DNA of 48,319 nt from assembly GCA_003990745.1 (NCBI GenBank), contig RBNI01000049.1:1-48319 (forward strand), written 5' to 3'. A program made the translations under genes and the position numbers. This document shows positions 12,008 to 21,399 of the stretch, piece after piece; positions within the stretch are counted from its first letter, which is position 1; each line of letters opens with the position of its first letter. Under the pieces are notes generated by a model. It had not been told where the DNA came from and did not search any database. It worked only from the letters and a program-made list of their open reading frames with translations. This DNA is from Jimgerdemannia flammicorona (lineage: Eukaryota > Mucoromycota > Endogonomycetes > Endogonales > Endogonaceae).

Positions 12008-14089
12008 TATAAGAGAGTTACTTGTTAGAGTAACCATTATATAGTTCTGAAAGAGTTTTCTAGAAGTTCTGGATATTCTGGAAGATCATTTTCTTAAGGT
12101 CAAGATCAATTTTATATAGAGTATGTCCTCTATACTTATTGATTTCAAGATCAGATTGACATCTCAACCAAAGTCCTTTTTTGGACTAGTTCTGAATATT
12201 CAGGATTTTCTATATTTCAGAAAGTTCAAGAAACTAAGACCAGCTTAGTTAAATTGACATATTGCTACAGACAATACTCAATTAGGAAATTTTATGATAG
12301 AGTTAGGAGTGGGACCTAATGGGGAGTAGATTTACTTAAGAGTAGTTTGTGAGTTATTAAATAGATTTATTCACTATTTATGATATTGCTATATTAGGAG
12401 TAGTTGTGTAAAGGAATATTGTGGAGAAGTGTTCAGAAATGTTCTTGTATATTTGAGTCTATTTAAGTCTAAGATTCTGAGATCTGGGAGAGGGAATATT
12501 TATGCTAGTGTGGGGCTATCTGAACTAGACTAGATATGGATGTAGTACTTAGTACTTTGCTGAGTCAGAATGCAGTTACATAGTATAAGTGTGATCTGAC
12601 ATATCAAAGGATCATCTGACTGCTGAGTCAGTTTACAGTCATATTGTATAAGACCAATCTAACTATACTATGACTGCTAAGCTATCTATAGATTTAGATG
12701 CTGTTTAGATAGTCCTCAATGACATCACCATCAATGACATCATCTCTGATGAAGTAGTCATCTAGGAAGAGTTTTTCATAGATTAATTCTCTCTATTTGC
12801 TGAGATAATAATACATTGGAACTTCATCACTATCTCACAGAATAGTATCATCTGTCTTGTATGCTGGGTAAGGTGTTAGTGGGTGAAGGAGGAGTGCATT
12901 ATCTTTGCTTTCATCAGATTTTCTGTCTGTATATCTTCTATAAGTAACAGCACTATAAGTTACAGAGTTGTAGTATACTGGCAGTTATGCTTTATATCAT
13001 TCATACTCTGGTGGTGGAGTTATTGATTCAATCTCAAGGGTTGTCTGAAGGTACAGATTGTGTTCTCCAGTCTTTTCATTATAGTTGAAGTAATCAGGAG
13101 TAAATGCAGACTGATACTCATATCAGTGATAATTGTCCCAATAGGTTTCATAGATAGCTATGAACTGTTGTAAGTTCATCAGTAAGATTGGCAGAGTAAT
13201 CAGAGTAGACAGGGATTCTTGGCTTGAGGTCATGTTAGTATCAGAGGGATCATTATCTTTTACTTTGTTTTTATCAAATTGAATTATATTATAGATATCC
13301 TTTATGATATATCTGACTTGAGACATTTGCAGGATATGGTCATTAGGGTGCAGAAAGGTTCTATCTGTGGTCTGAACATACTCAATATACTTATAGTTGA
13401 GTTCTTGTATTATGTTATTGATTTGTCCATAGGACAGAGTGGCAACCATATTGGTGATAGTAACTCAGAGGTAGAGAATAACAGTGCTGTACTTATAAAA
13501 GAGTTCTTGGTATTTACAGGTAATAAACTTCTGATGTTGAGACATCTGGGTAATATCTGTATTATGGTAGTATTCAACCATGTCTTTTAGGAGTCAGCTG
13601 ATCTGATAGTAGCTTGAGATTTGTCTGATTCAGTGAGCTTTGCTAAGCATGTTCAGGGTATTCCATCAGGCTTCTATAAAGTAGAGAGGTGCTAAGCTAT
13701 AGATATTCATAAGGGGCAGAGAGGGTGTAGCTCAGTTGATAATGGTATTTCAAATGTTAGTATAGATGTAGTTATAAATCTCAGTAATTATGTTTGTATA
13801 TATGTTTAGGAGTTGGAGTTGTTTGTTTAATTTGTTGTGGTTCTCTATTTCAATGCATCTTGGTGCTCAGTATATATGCATTTGGTCCTGATTGATAAGA
13901 TTCTGTTTATGTAAATCTTGTATTCCATGACTTCGAGTTGACTTAGCTTTGTGTACTGTGACTTCAGTTTGACTCAGCTTTATGATCTTGCAGATGATTT
14001 TCAGATTTGTTCAGAGATTATATGTGATTTCAGTGGCTTGTTTGGAGCATGATATGTAATTTCAGTGGCTTAGAGGTTGTGTACTTACA
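12008..14089 (-). repeat. LTR1 copy C (3' LTR of element 2)
   Basis: 2082 bp from TATAAGAG (decayed TGTAAGAG) at 12008 to CTTACA at 14084-14089. It is followed on the right by the polypurine tract AAGAAGAAGAGAG in minus-strand sense, so it is the 3' LTR of a second minus-strand family-1 element. Near 14020-14075 the motif GATTTCAGTGGCTT appears twice where A and B have one copy, a short U3 tandem duplication. Confidence 0.85.
12694..13858 (-). pseudogene. LTR1-encoded ORF (LEO), copy C
   Basis: Decayed copy of the LTR1 ORF. The first ATG is retained (13856-13858), and the longest open stretch is 108 codons at 13123-13449, covering the segment after the IARKH-like motif. The TGA of copy A in the N-terminal part is also present here. 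A TGA near 12990 replaces a CAA found in copy A, again consistent with an ancestral CGA. The TAA at 12694-12696 ends the frame. Confidence 0.6.
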
Positions 14090-15876
14090 ACTCTCTTCTT
14101 CTTAGCTTTTGATATCCTCATTGGGGCCTTCTACTTTTGGTCTAGTGTTGTTACACTGTTTGGATGGTAAAAAGTCTGGTAAAGTTCATTTTTCTCAGAA
14201 AGTGGTATGCTTATAGTATAGTTGTCTAATGTATTGGATTCACACATTAAAGGATCATATATTTAATACTATATACCAGAAGTAATTCTGACATCATTCA
14301 CTGCTGGAGAATTTCCTCTAAGGAATCTTCTTAAATGTCTGTACCTCATTTTTCACCAGTAGTATGGAGAGAATAGGCTTGCTTTCAGTTTTGCTATTTT
14401 TTCAGAGGGTTGGTATTCTTTTGTCTTGACTTGCTGAGTTCTTAATTTTATTTATAATAATATAATGTTCAGGAGAGTAATATATAGTATATACTGATAG
14501 ATGCAGGAGTGTTCAGGTTTCAGTTGTTTAAGGAATCATATTCCTGAACTAAGTTGGTGGTATTCTGAAGGTTAGTCTTGGGTTTCTATGTCATATTATA
14601 GATTAGATAACCTTTCTATTTGACAAAGTACTCAGGATGGTTCTTGTAACTACATTTGTTGAGAATATGTTCAACTTTTCTTCTTGATCATTAATAATAA
14701 CAGGTGCAGGTGGTTCTGTGGTTCAGTTTGGGAATAGCTCATCATCATTTTCATTGTATCACTTGAGATATTAGACATTGAAGACTGGGTGAATCTTAAT
14801 AGTATCTGATAGTACCAATTTGTAGGAGGTTGGAGAGACTTGTGCAATGACTTCAAATGGTCTGATAAATTTGCTGTTTAGCTTTATAGATGGTCTGTAC
14901 TTGAGGTTGTCAACTTGGTATCCTCAGATATCCAGTAGAACTTTTTCTCCAATATTGAAAGTTTCTTCTTAGTAGTATTGGTTGACATACTATAACTGTT
15001 GTTCTTGAGCTCATGATAAATTCTCTATTGCAATCTGACTTAGATTGTATATTCAGAGCAAGAATTCTTCAACAGCTTCAACTGTGGAGAGTTCATCAGT
15101 AGTTTGGATAAGTGTCAGAGAAGTGTTTGGGTTTTGTCCTATATTGGCAAAGAATGGGGTCATTCCAAGAGAGGCTTGCTTGTAGGCAAACTCAACTGCA
15201 GTAAGGTGTTCATGTCAATTATCTTGTCTGTAAAAAATATAGTTCTGTAGCATTTGTTCCAGAGTTTGGTTCATTCTTTCAGTTTGACCATCAGTTTCAG
15301 AGTGAAAGGCTGTAGATAGTGCAAGTTTCATTCCAAGGTGTACATGGAGGGCTTTCTAAAAATAACTGATGAATTTCAGATCTCAATTACTAACAATGAT
15401 CTTAAGAAGACTATGATAGTAGAATATGTTGTCAAACAAGAGTGTGGCTATGTCTGGTGCTATTGTGGTAGTAGTAGTTGACACAAAGTAGGCTTGTTTG
15501 CTGAGATAGTCTATAAAGACAATAATTGCATCTTTTCCATTCTTGGTTTGGGATAGTTATATAATGAAGTCCATAGAAATTTGTTCTCAATTAGCAGATA
15601 GTACTGGGATGGGGTAGAGTAAGCTAGGTTTTGCTAGTGTTGAGGACTTATTATATTAGCAGGCATTGCAGAAAGTGATGTAGGTCTTTAGCTGATCTAC
15701 TATATAGAGCCAATAGAAGTTTTGGAAAATAACTTCATAGTATTTATCAAATTCTAAATGTCTAGCTATAGGGGCATCATGACATTCAAATAGAATAGTC
15801 CTTTGGAGGTCTCAGTTGTTTGGAACATACAATCTGTCCTTGTAGTAGATAGTATTGTCCTTCAGTTAGTATTGAT
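14090..15876 (-). pseudogene. Element 2: integrase and chromodomain end of a second family-1 copy
   Basis: Minus-strand remnant running from the polypurine tract through the chromodomain (near 14678-14535) to the N-terminal part of integrase. It is better preserved than element 1: the catalytic Glu region reads [13 protein letters not shown] (near 15285-15245), with Glu intact where element 1 has Lys. The second catalytic Asp is Asn as in element 1. C-terminal integrase motifs are KFIRPFEVI and IHPVFNVS. Homology to element 1 stops abruptly at 15876 (element 1 equivalent near 3805), where plus-strand family-2 sequence begins. The rest of the element (RT, gag, 5' LTR) is missing. Confidence 0.75.
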
Positions 15877-16062
15877 GTCTCTATCAATGTCCACAAAGGA
15901 GTTCTACCAAACATGGAGGAAGGAGATGAAGAGGACACAGAGGTCTTTATGCACTTGGTAAACAAGAACAAGAACAAGACACCCAAGCTCACAGATGAGC
16001 AGTGGTATAACAAGATCATCAATGGCTATGCCCCTTAAGGAAGATACCCCCATGGTACTAGG

Positions 16063-16690
16063 ATGTACTGCTCTAAACACCTAAATGACTGCTGGTCCTG
16101 TATCAGTGAAGTCAGGAAAATCTGCCAACAGAAATATGAGCAAGAAGCCGCCGAAGCAAAAAGGAAAGTTAAAGAAGATGACCAGCCCCCAGAGCTTCAG
16201 GCTGACAGTGATGATGAGGAGAAACAAGAACCAGACATCACCCTCAAGGTCAAGAAGTTTCACCCTGAAGCCAAGATCCCAGAATACAAGACTGAAGGAG
16301 CCATAGGAATGGACCTTGCCAGCATTCAAGATGCTACCCTCGAACCACAGACCACCACCCTACTTGGCACTGGAATTGAAGTCAAGTTGCCAGAAAACTA
16401 TGCCAGAATTATCAAGACCAGGAGCAGTCTGGCCAAAAGCAAAATCTCAGTTGAAGGAGGAGTAATTGACTCTGATTATACTGGTGAGATCTTCTTCATA
16501 GTCAGAAATTACAACCACACCACCCCCTTCAAAGTTAAGAAGTATGACAGGATTGGCCAGATGCTGATCCACGAAATCAAGAAACCCAAGATCATTGAAG
16601 CCATCGAACTCATTAAGACCAAGAGAGGAGAATAAGGCTTTGGATCTACTGGAAGAGGAGTCTATACTGCCACCAAGATTACCAAACTGA
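16063..16690 (+). pseudogene. Element X dUTPase domain with upstream Cys/His segment
   Basis: Open for 190 codons (16063-16635). Upstream the frame continues back to 15877 with a stop at 16036. Residues 1-13 are MYCSKHLNDCWSC, a C-x3-H-x3-C-x2-C pattern also found in element 4. A Lys/Glu-rich linker follows, then a trimeric-type dUTPase with all five motifs: GAIGMDLAS (1), RSSLAKSK (2), GGVIDSDYTGEI (3), YDRIGQMLI (4) and, after one TAA at 16633-16635, GFGSTGRG (5). dUTPase hydrolyses dUTP to dUMP and limits uracil in nascent cDNA. It sits between protease and RT, so it was made as part of the pol polyprotein. A 1-nt deletion near 16691 shifts the frame before RT. Confidence 0.85.
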
Positions 16691-16691
16691 G

Positions 16692-18172
16692 CATAAGAAA
16701 GACAAGGACCAGAACAAGCACACATATACCATTGGAGAAAACTTTCCTCTAGAGGAACAACTTCTCAAAATTCTGCACCAGAACAAAGAAGTACTTGCTA
16801 TAGACTTCAGGGATATCCACAATCAAGAACTCAAGTACTACCACAAAGTTGACACTGGTGATACCAAGCTCATCTACCAGAAAGCCAGACCCATACCACC
16901 TGCCTACAGAGAGTGGCTGCAGCAGAACTCAAGGAAATAGAAGAAGCCAGAATCATCAAGCAAGCTATCAGCCCCTGGACCTCATCCATTATCCTTGCTC
17001 CAAAGAAAGGAAGCAAACCTGGAGAGTTTGTGCCAAGACTCTGCATTGACTACAGGAAGCTCAATGCCATTACCAAGAAGAATAGGCAGCCCTTGCCAAA
17101 TATTCAAGAAATCCTTACCATCCTTAGAAGCGAAGCCAAATACTACACCACCTTGGATCTATTCTCAGGCTTCCATCAGATTGATCTCACTCAAGATACC
17201 AGTGAGAAATCAGCCTTCATCATACCTGATGCTACCTATATCTACCTGTGAATACCATTTGGAATGTATAATGCCCCAGCAAGTTTCCAGTGAATGATGA
17301 ACAGAGTCTTCAGCAACGAGATTGGAAAATGGCTCTTTGTCTATGTTGATGACATGATCATCTTCAGCAATACTATACAGAAACATGTCAATTACATACA
17401 GCTAGCCCTCAAGAAGCTCAAGGAGCATGGCCTCTACATCAAGCCCAATAAATACAAGTTTGCAGCTCAAGAAATCACCTATCTAGGATACCTCATCAAC
17501 CAGACCAGAATCCATACAGACTCCATGAAGATTGAGGCTGTTGCAGCCTACCCAAGACCCAGAACAACCACAGAAGTCCATGCCTTCCTTGGACTGGCCA
17601 GCTACTATAGAAGATTTATCAAAGGATATTCCAACATTGCAGCACCTATCTATGAGCTACTGAAGAAGGAAACCAAATTCGAATGGACCAAAGAGTGCCA
17701 AGAAACCTTCAATGAACTCAAGACCAGATTAACCCAAGCACCTATCCTCAGAAGACCAGACTGGAACCTAGAATTCATCCTGTAGACAGATGCGAGTACT
17801 ATAGGACTTGGAGCAGTCCTAGCTCAGAAGAAAGATGGACATAAATATGTTATCTCCTATGCAAGCCAAGGTATCTGTAGAGCAGAACAGAACTATGAGT
17901 CATGCAAGCTTAAATGCTTAGCAGTAGTTTGGGTAGTAGACAAGTTCCACTACTACCTAGCTGAGAAATACTTCACTATTCAAACAGACCACTCTGCTCT
18001 TGCCTAGCTATTCCACACTCTGAATCTCAAAGGAATATATGCCAGATAGATCTATAGGCTGCAAGAGTATGACTGTACTGTCAAGCACTGCTCAGGAAAG
18101 ACCAACACCAATGCTGATACACTCTCAAGGATACTCCAAAACACCCCCATCAAGACTATTCAATATGAATAA
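16692..18172 (+). pseudogene. Element X reverse transcriptase and RNase H
   Basis: RT begins after the dUTPase in frame 3 and shifts again near 16915 by another 1-nt deletion. The open pieces at 16913-17251 and 17294-17785 share the final frame. Motifs: PWTSSIILAPKKGSKPGEF, LCIDYRKLNAITKKNRQPLP, TLDLFSGFHQI, the catalytic YVDD intact at 17342-17353, FLGLASYYRRFI, and RNase H TDASTIGLGAVLAQKK (near 17788). A TGA interrupts YLWIPF at 17250 and a TAG precedes the RNase H Asp at 17783. The frame ends at TAA 18170-18172, overlapping the integrase ATG. This terminal stop matches element 4 in place and sequence, so it looks genuine and not decay. Confidence 0.85.
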
Positions 18173-19412
18173 GGAGCTATACTATGGATTAATCAGCTAC
18201 CTTGGGCAGTGGAAGATGCCCAACCACCTCGAACCCTAGATAATCACCATCATCAACTAGACTTGAAAACAGTTTGAACTAGATAACACTATACTCAGAA
18301 AAGGAGGAAAGCTAGTAATACCCGAACACAAGAAGTATCAAGTAATGAAGGAAGTACATGAGCAAGGATACCTAGGTGGAACCAATACATACGATAAGGT
18401 AAGAAGAACCATATAGTGGCCCAAGATGGAAGAGGATCTGTGCCAATTTGTCAAAAGGTGTGACAAGTACCAAAAACAGAAACAAGATCAATAAGATCAG
18501 GTACCCAGGTTATCAAGAATTGAGCCTATCCCCTTCCACCACATCACAATGGATATCATTGGGCCACTACCAGTAACACTATCAGGAAACTGCTATATTA
18601 TAGTTATTGTAGACCTCCTCACCAAATGGATAGAGGCAGGAGCATTACAAGAAGCCAATGCCCTCTCTATAGCTGACTTCCTACACTGAGAAATCATCTG
18701 CCACTACAAGACACCGAAGCAAATTACAACAGACCATGGTACAGAATTCATCAATAGATTCCATGAGATAATGTATCAGAAATACAAGATCCAGCACATC
18801 AAGACCACCATATACCACCCTCAAGGAAATAGACAGACAGAGAGAACCAACAAGACCCTCAAGAACATCCTAGCAAAGATCTCAGAGACATATGAGAATT
18901 GGGATAACTATCTCCCAACTGCCCTCTCTGTCCTATAAGACATACAGTCACAGAGCACACACTTTACTCCAAGGGAGCTGCTCTTTGGAGAAGAAGATTC
19001 TGATAGAACCTCAGCCACAAATCTAGACCTAACTTGGAGATGGGTTGATGCAGAAATCCAGAGACTACACCAAATCAGGAAGAAGGCTGAAGATTATATC
19101 ACCAAGTCATAAGTACTGATAAGGAAGAATGTGGAAAAGAATCACAAGACCCTAGAACCTATCTGAATTGGAGAAAAGATTCTACTGTATCAAAATATAG
19201 TAGAAGCCTCATGGTCATGAAAACTGGAGCCCAAATGGGAAGGATCCTTCTACATGCAAGATATCAAGAGAACCACCTTCTGGCTTAAAAAAATCTCAGG
19301 GACCATACTGCCTACCATGGTACATAGGAATAGACTCAAGAAGTACCACAAACCTATACAAGAGAAGCAAAACATGATGACTGCCCATGAGGTTCTAGTC
19401 CACAAATCATAA
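18165..19412 (+). pseudogene. Element X integrase ORF (separate frame)
   Basis: Begins at ATG 18165 inside ATGAATAA, where TAA closes the RT/RNase H frame. The frame opens MNKELYYGLISYLGQWKM, a start shared with element 4 at 30456. Next come the integrase zinc finger (HEQGYLGGTNTYDK, then CDKYQKQK with the second Cys changed to Tyr) and the DDE core with HITMDIIGPLP, TTDHGTEFI and YHPQGNRQTERTNKTL; all three catalytic residues survive. A C-terminal WEG segment follows. About eight stops, mostly TAG/TGA at Gln or Trp positions, break it. The first in-frame stop after the conserved end is TAA at 19410-19412, but reading on shows further coding-like sequence. Confidence 0.75.
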
Positions 19413-19725
19413 CAGTATGTCCTGTGACCAGCAGGCTATCTGTCTGGACCATTCTCTAAGAGATATGGCACTGGCAACTACTCATCCATGAGACTTTCAA
19501 AGTCAGAGGAGTTCAAACCATCAACTGATTAGTCAAGATCAGAATCAGGCCCTTGCTCTATATGAAGGGAGTGACTCTTCACCATTATGCCAAAATACAA
19601 AGAGAAGATACCAGCCCATAAATACCACTTTTTGACCCCTTGCCAGAGGTTATAGGATCAGCAAATTTTTCAGGATTGGACCAATGAATAAGAACACTCA
19701 GGAAGATCCTTATTTAGAAGGAAGA
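19413..19725 (+). other. Element X: integrase tail to polypurine tract
   Basis: 313 bp between the apparent integrase end and LTR2. It has codon-like composition but no frame I recognise; one frame contains GPFSKRYGTGNYSSMRLS. It ends in TTTAGAAGGAAGA, the probable polypurine tract, directly before TGTAATGG. In element 4 the same interval holds the LEO ORF; here LEO lies beyond the tract, inside the LTR. Confidence 0.45.
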
Positions 19726-19880
19726 TGTAATGGTGACCCCAGAATGATGACATCAGCACAAGTGACAGTCTTTCCTTGTAAGTCATCAGATCAGAGCACA
19801 AGAAGATCATACAGCATACAAGAGGAGCAATGATGACCAACTGTGAGTCACTGTAACTATAGTATGAGTATCTTGAGGAA

Positions 19881-19888
19881 TATAAAAG
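19881..19888 (+). promoter_or_regulatory. TATAAAAG box ahead of the LTR2 ORF
   Basis: TATAAAAG lies 80 nt before the ATG of the LTR ORF and is identical in copy b (23212-23219) and copy c (35699-35706), although these copies have decayed elsewhere. Spacing fits a promoter dedicated to the ORF. Confidence 0.5.
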
Positions 19889-19967
19889 AAGAATCAAGGA
19901 ACCGCAGTAGCAGTAACCAACAAGACCCACCAATCCCAAAATAGCCCAAAGACTTATTACAAACAAA

Positions 19968-20816
19968 ATGCCTGCTGCCTGCCAAACCTCAAGGTCAAGG
20001 AATCACCAAGGTACCTCAGTTGAAGAAAGAATATTCCAAGACATCAGAAGAGCTATGAGGACCTGCTTAAGAAGGACTCCTAGTATCAACCTAGGTACTG
20101 GTGACTCTTACCACTATATTCTCTACCACCATGAAATGGAAACCAGGATCACCATTGTTACTGAATGCCTCTAAATATGGCAGGAGTATGAAATAGGAAA
20201 CCTCCTCTGCCAGGAGTTCCCACAAGCCAGCACTCAAGAGCTACAAGATGCCATCTCCATGGATATATACAAAATAAGGACAGCTAAGAAGATCCATCAG
20301 ATCTTCAGACATACACCATGATCAATCCCCAACTTGGAGTATATTAGAGTCTCAGATTTCAGAGACCTATCATCCCACTGTATCAATGTACTAGAAGCCA
20401 GAGTGGCTACAGAAGTCTAGTCCACTATCACCCTCAATAGTGATGAAGTAGAAGACTTCTGGCATCCTATCCTTTAGGATAACCTAGACCAATTCCTGCA
20501 AGGATTGATCTCAGTATTCTAAGGCCCAAGTATCCAGGTTAGATCTCCCCAAGACCCCACATTTGTCCCCTATTTTGTGGAAGAGAATCTTATAGACTGG
20601 AGAGCTCCAGATCTTCTTGTTCCTACTGCTACCACTGCTGAACATAATGACATCATCAGTGATGACATCATTCCACATGACTTTGATATATACGAAATGT
20701 GCGATGAAGTATGTGAAGTATATAAAACACATAATCTATATAAGGAATTCATGGATCTCATCTCCTTTAGTGATGATGAGGATAAAGCCCTCATAATCCT
20801 GAACTTTCTGCTCTAA
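19968..20816 (+). pseudogene. LTR2-encoded ORF (LEO family), copy a
   Basis: 282 codons from ATG 19968 to TAA 20814-20816, sense to the element and wholly inside the LTR. It is broken by five stops at about 20172, 20319, 20418, 20475 and 20519. Copies b and/or c read CAA, TGG, CAG, CAG and CAA at these places, so every stop is a C-to-T or G-to-A change. The N-terminal part carries IRRAMRT, then after about 45 residues EYEIGNLL and RTAKKIHQIF, alignable with the LTR1 ORF and the post-integrase ORF of element 4. The C-terminal part is acidic, with FVPYFVEENLIDWRAPDLL followed by Asp/Glu-rich sequence. No known domain, signal peptide or membrane helix. Function unknown. Confidence 0.7.
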
Positions 20817-21055
20817 GTCCCTTATTATACTGGATAATGCCAGCACCAGCATTCTGAGATGATACAGAATTATTCCAGTACTGCTATTTTGATGTAATAC
20901 TAAATAATACCAGCACTGGTATTCTGATGTGACACTGAATTATACCAGCATTCTGAACCTATACAACTATCAGTACTGACTCTGGAACTTAGTAGTTTTA
21001 GTTATTGGAATTTATATTTAGCTTTATATCTTAGTAACCATTGAATTATATTTTG

Positions 21056-21063
21056 TATAAATA
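21056..21063 (+). promoter_or_regulatory. TATAAATA box, probable genomic promoter of LTR2
   Basis: TATAAATA followed by CCC, 20 nt before AATAAA at 21083-21088. The same box occurs in copies b (24348-24355) and c (36857-36864). LTR3 has the same arrangement (TATAAATA 26148-26155, AATAAA 26174-26179). If genomic transcription starts here, the LTR ORF lies in U3. Confidence 0.55.
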
Positions 21064-21082
21064 CCCTTCTTATTTTCTCTAA

Positions 21083-21088
21083 AATAAA
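21083..21088 (+). promoter_or_regulatory. AATAAA polyadenylation signal of LTR2
   Basis: AATAAAGTCAG, preserved in copies b (24375-24380) and c (36884-36889). It marks the probable 3' end of element transcripts and so a very short R region. Confidence 0.55.
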
Positions 21089-21399
21089 GTCAGTTCTGGT
21101 TTCACTTATATATACTTTCTTGCAAGCAATCTAAGAGATAACAAGACAGTTAAAGATAAGAAGTTTGAGGACTATAAGACCTTGGGAAGGCATTCCAACA
21201 AGAACTTGCTTATAACAAACTTGAGTTAGTCTAAGAGATATACCTTGAAGAAAATCTGGCATATTTGAAGGACTCAGCAACTACTACATAACAATGGTTA
21301 TTTTATAGTGTGATTTCTACTACTCATTACAGTACAAATAAACTAAGAAACTAGTATAAGTATACTGAGTACAGCAGATATAGGTACCTTTGAAATAGG

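Larger units (their letters stand above)
15877..21293 (+). mobile_element. Element X: 3' part of a dUTPase-encoding Ty3/gypsy element (family 2)
   Basis: Plus-strand element truncated at its 5' side. It begins just after the protease, at a point homologous to 43510 in element Z, and continues through a Cys/His segment, dUTPase, RT, RNase H and integrase to a complete 3' LTR2 (19726-21293). Its sequence is far less AT-rich than the neighbouring family-1 and copia remnants. Because X and Z overlap by about 260 bp they come from different insertions. The right border is the 5' end of the copia element. Confidence 0.8.
19726..21293 (+). repeat. LTR2 copy a (3' LTR of element X)
   Basis: 1568 bp, TGTAATGG...ATAACA. 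Copies b (23058-24586) and c (35545-37076) align along the full length with mostly C/T and G/A differences. The layout is a TATAAAAG box (19881-19888), the LTR ORF (19968-20816), an imperfect repeat region with CCAGCACTGGTATTCTG units (about 20830-20960), a TATAAATA box (21056-21063), AATAAA (21083-21088), then about 200 bp of U5. It is unrelated by eye to LTR1 or LTR3 except for the same order of signals. Confidence 0.85.
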
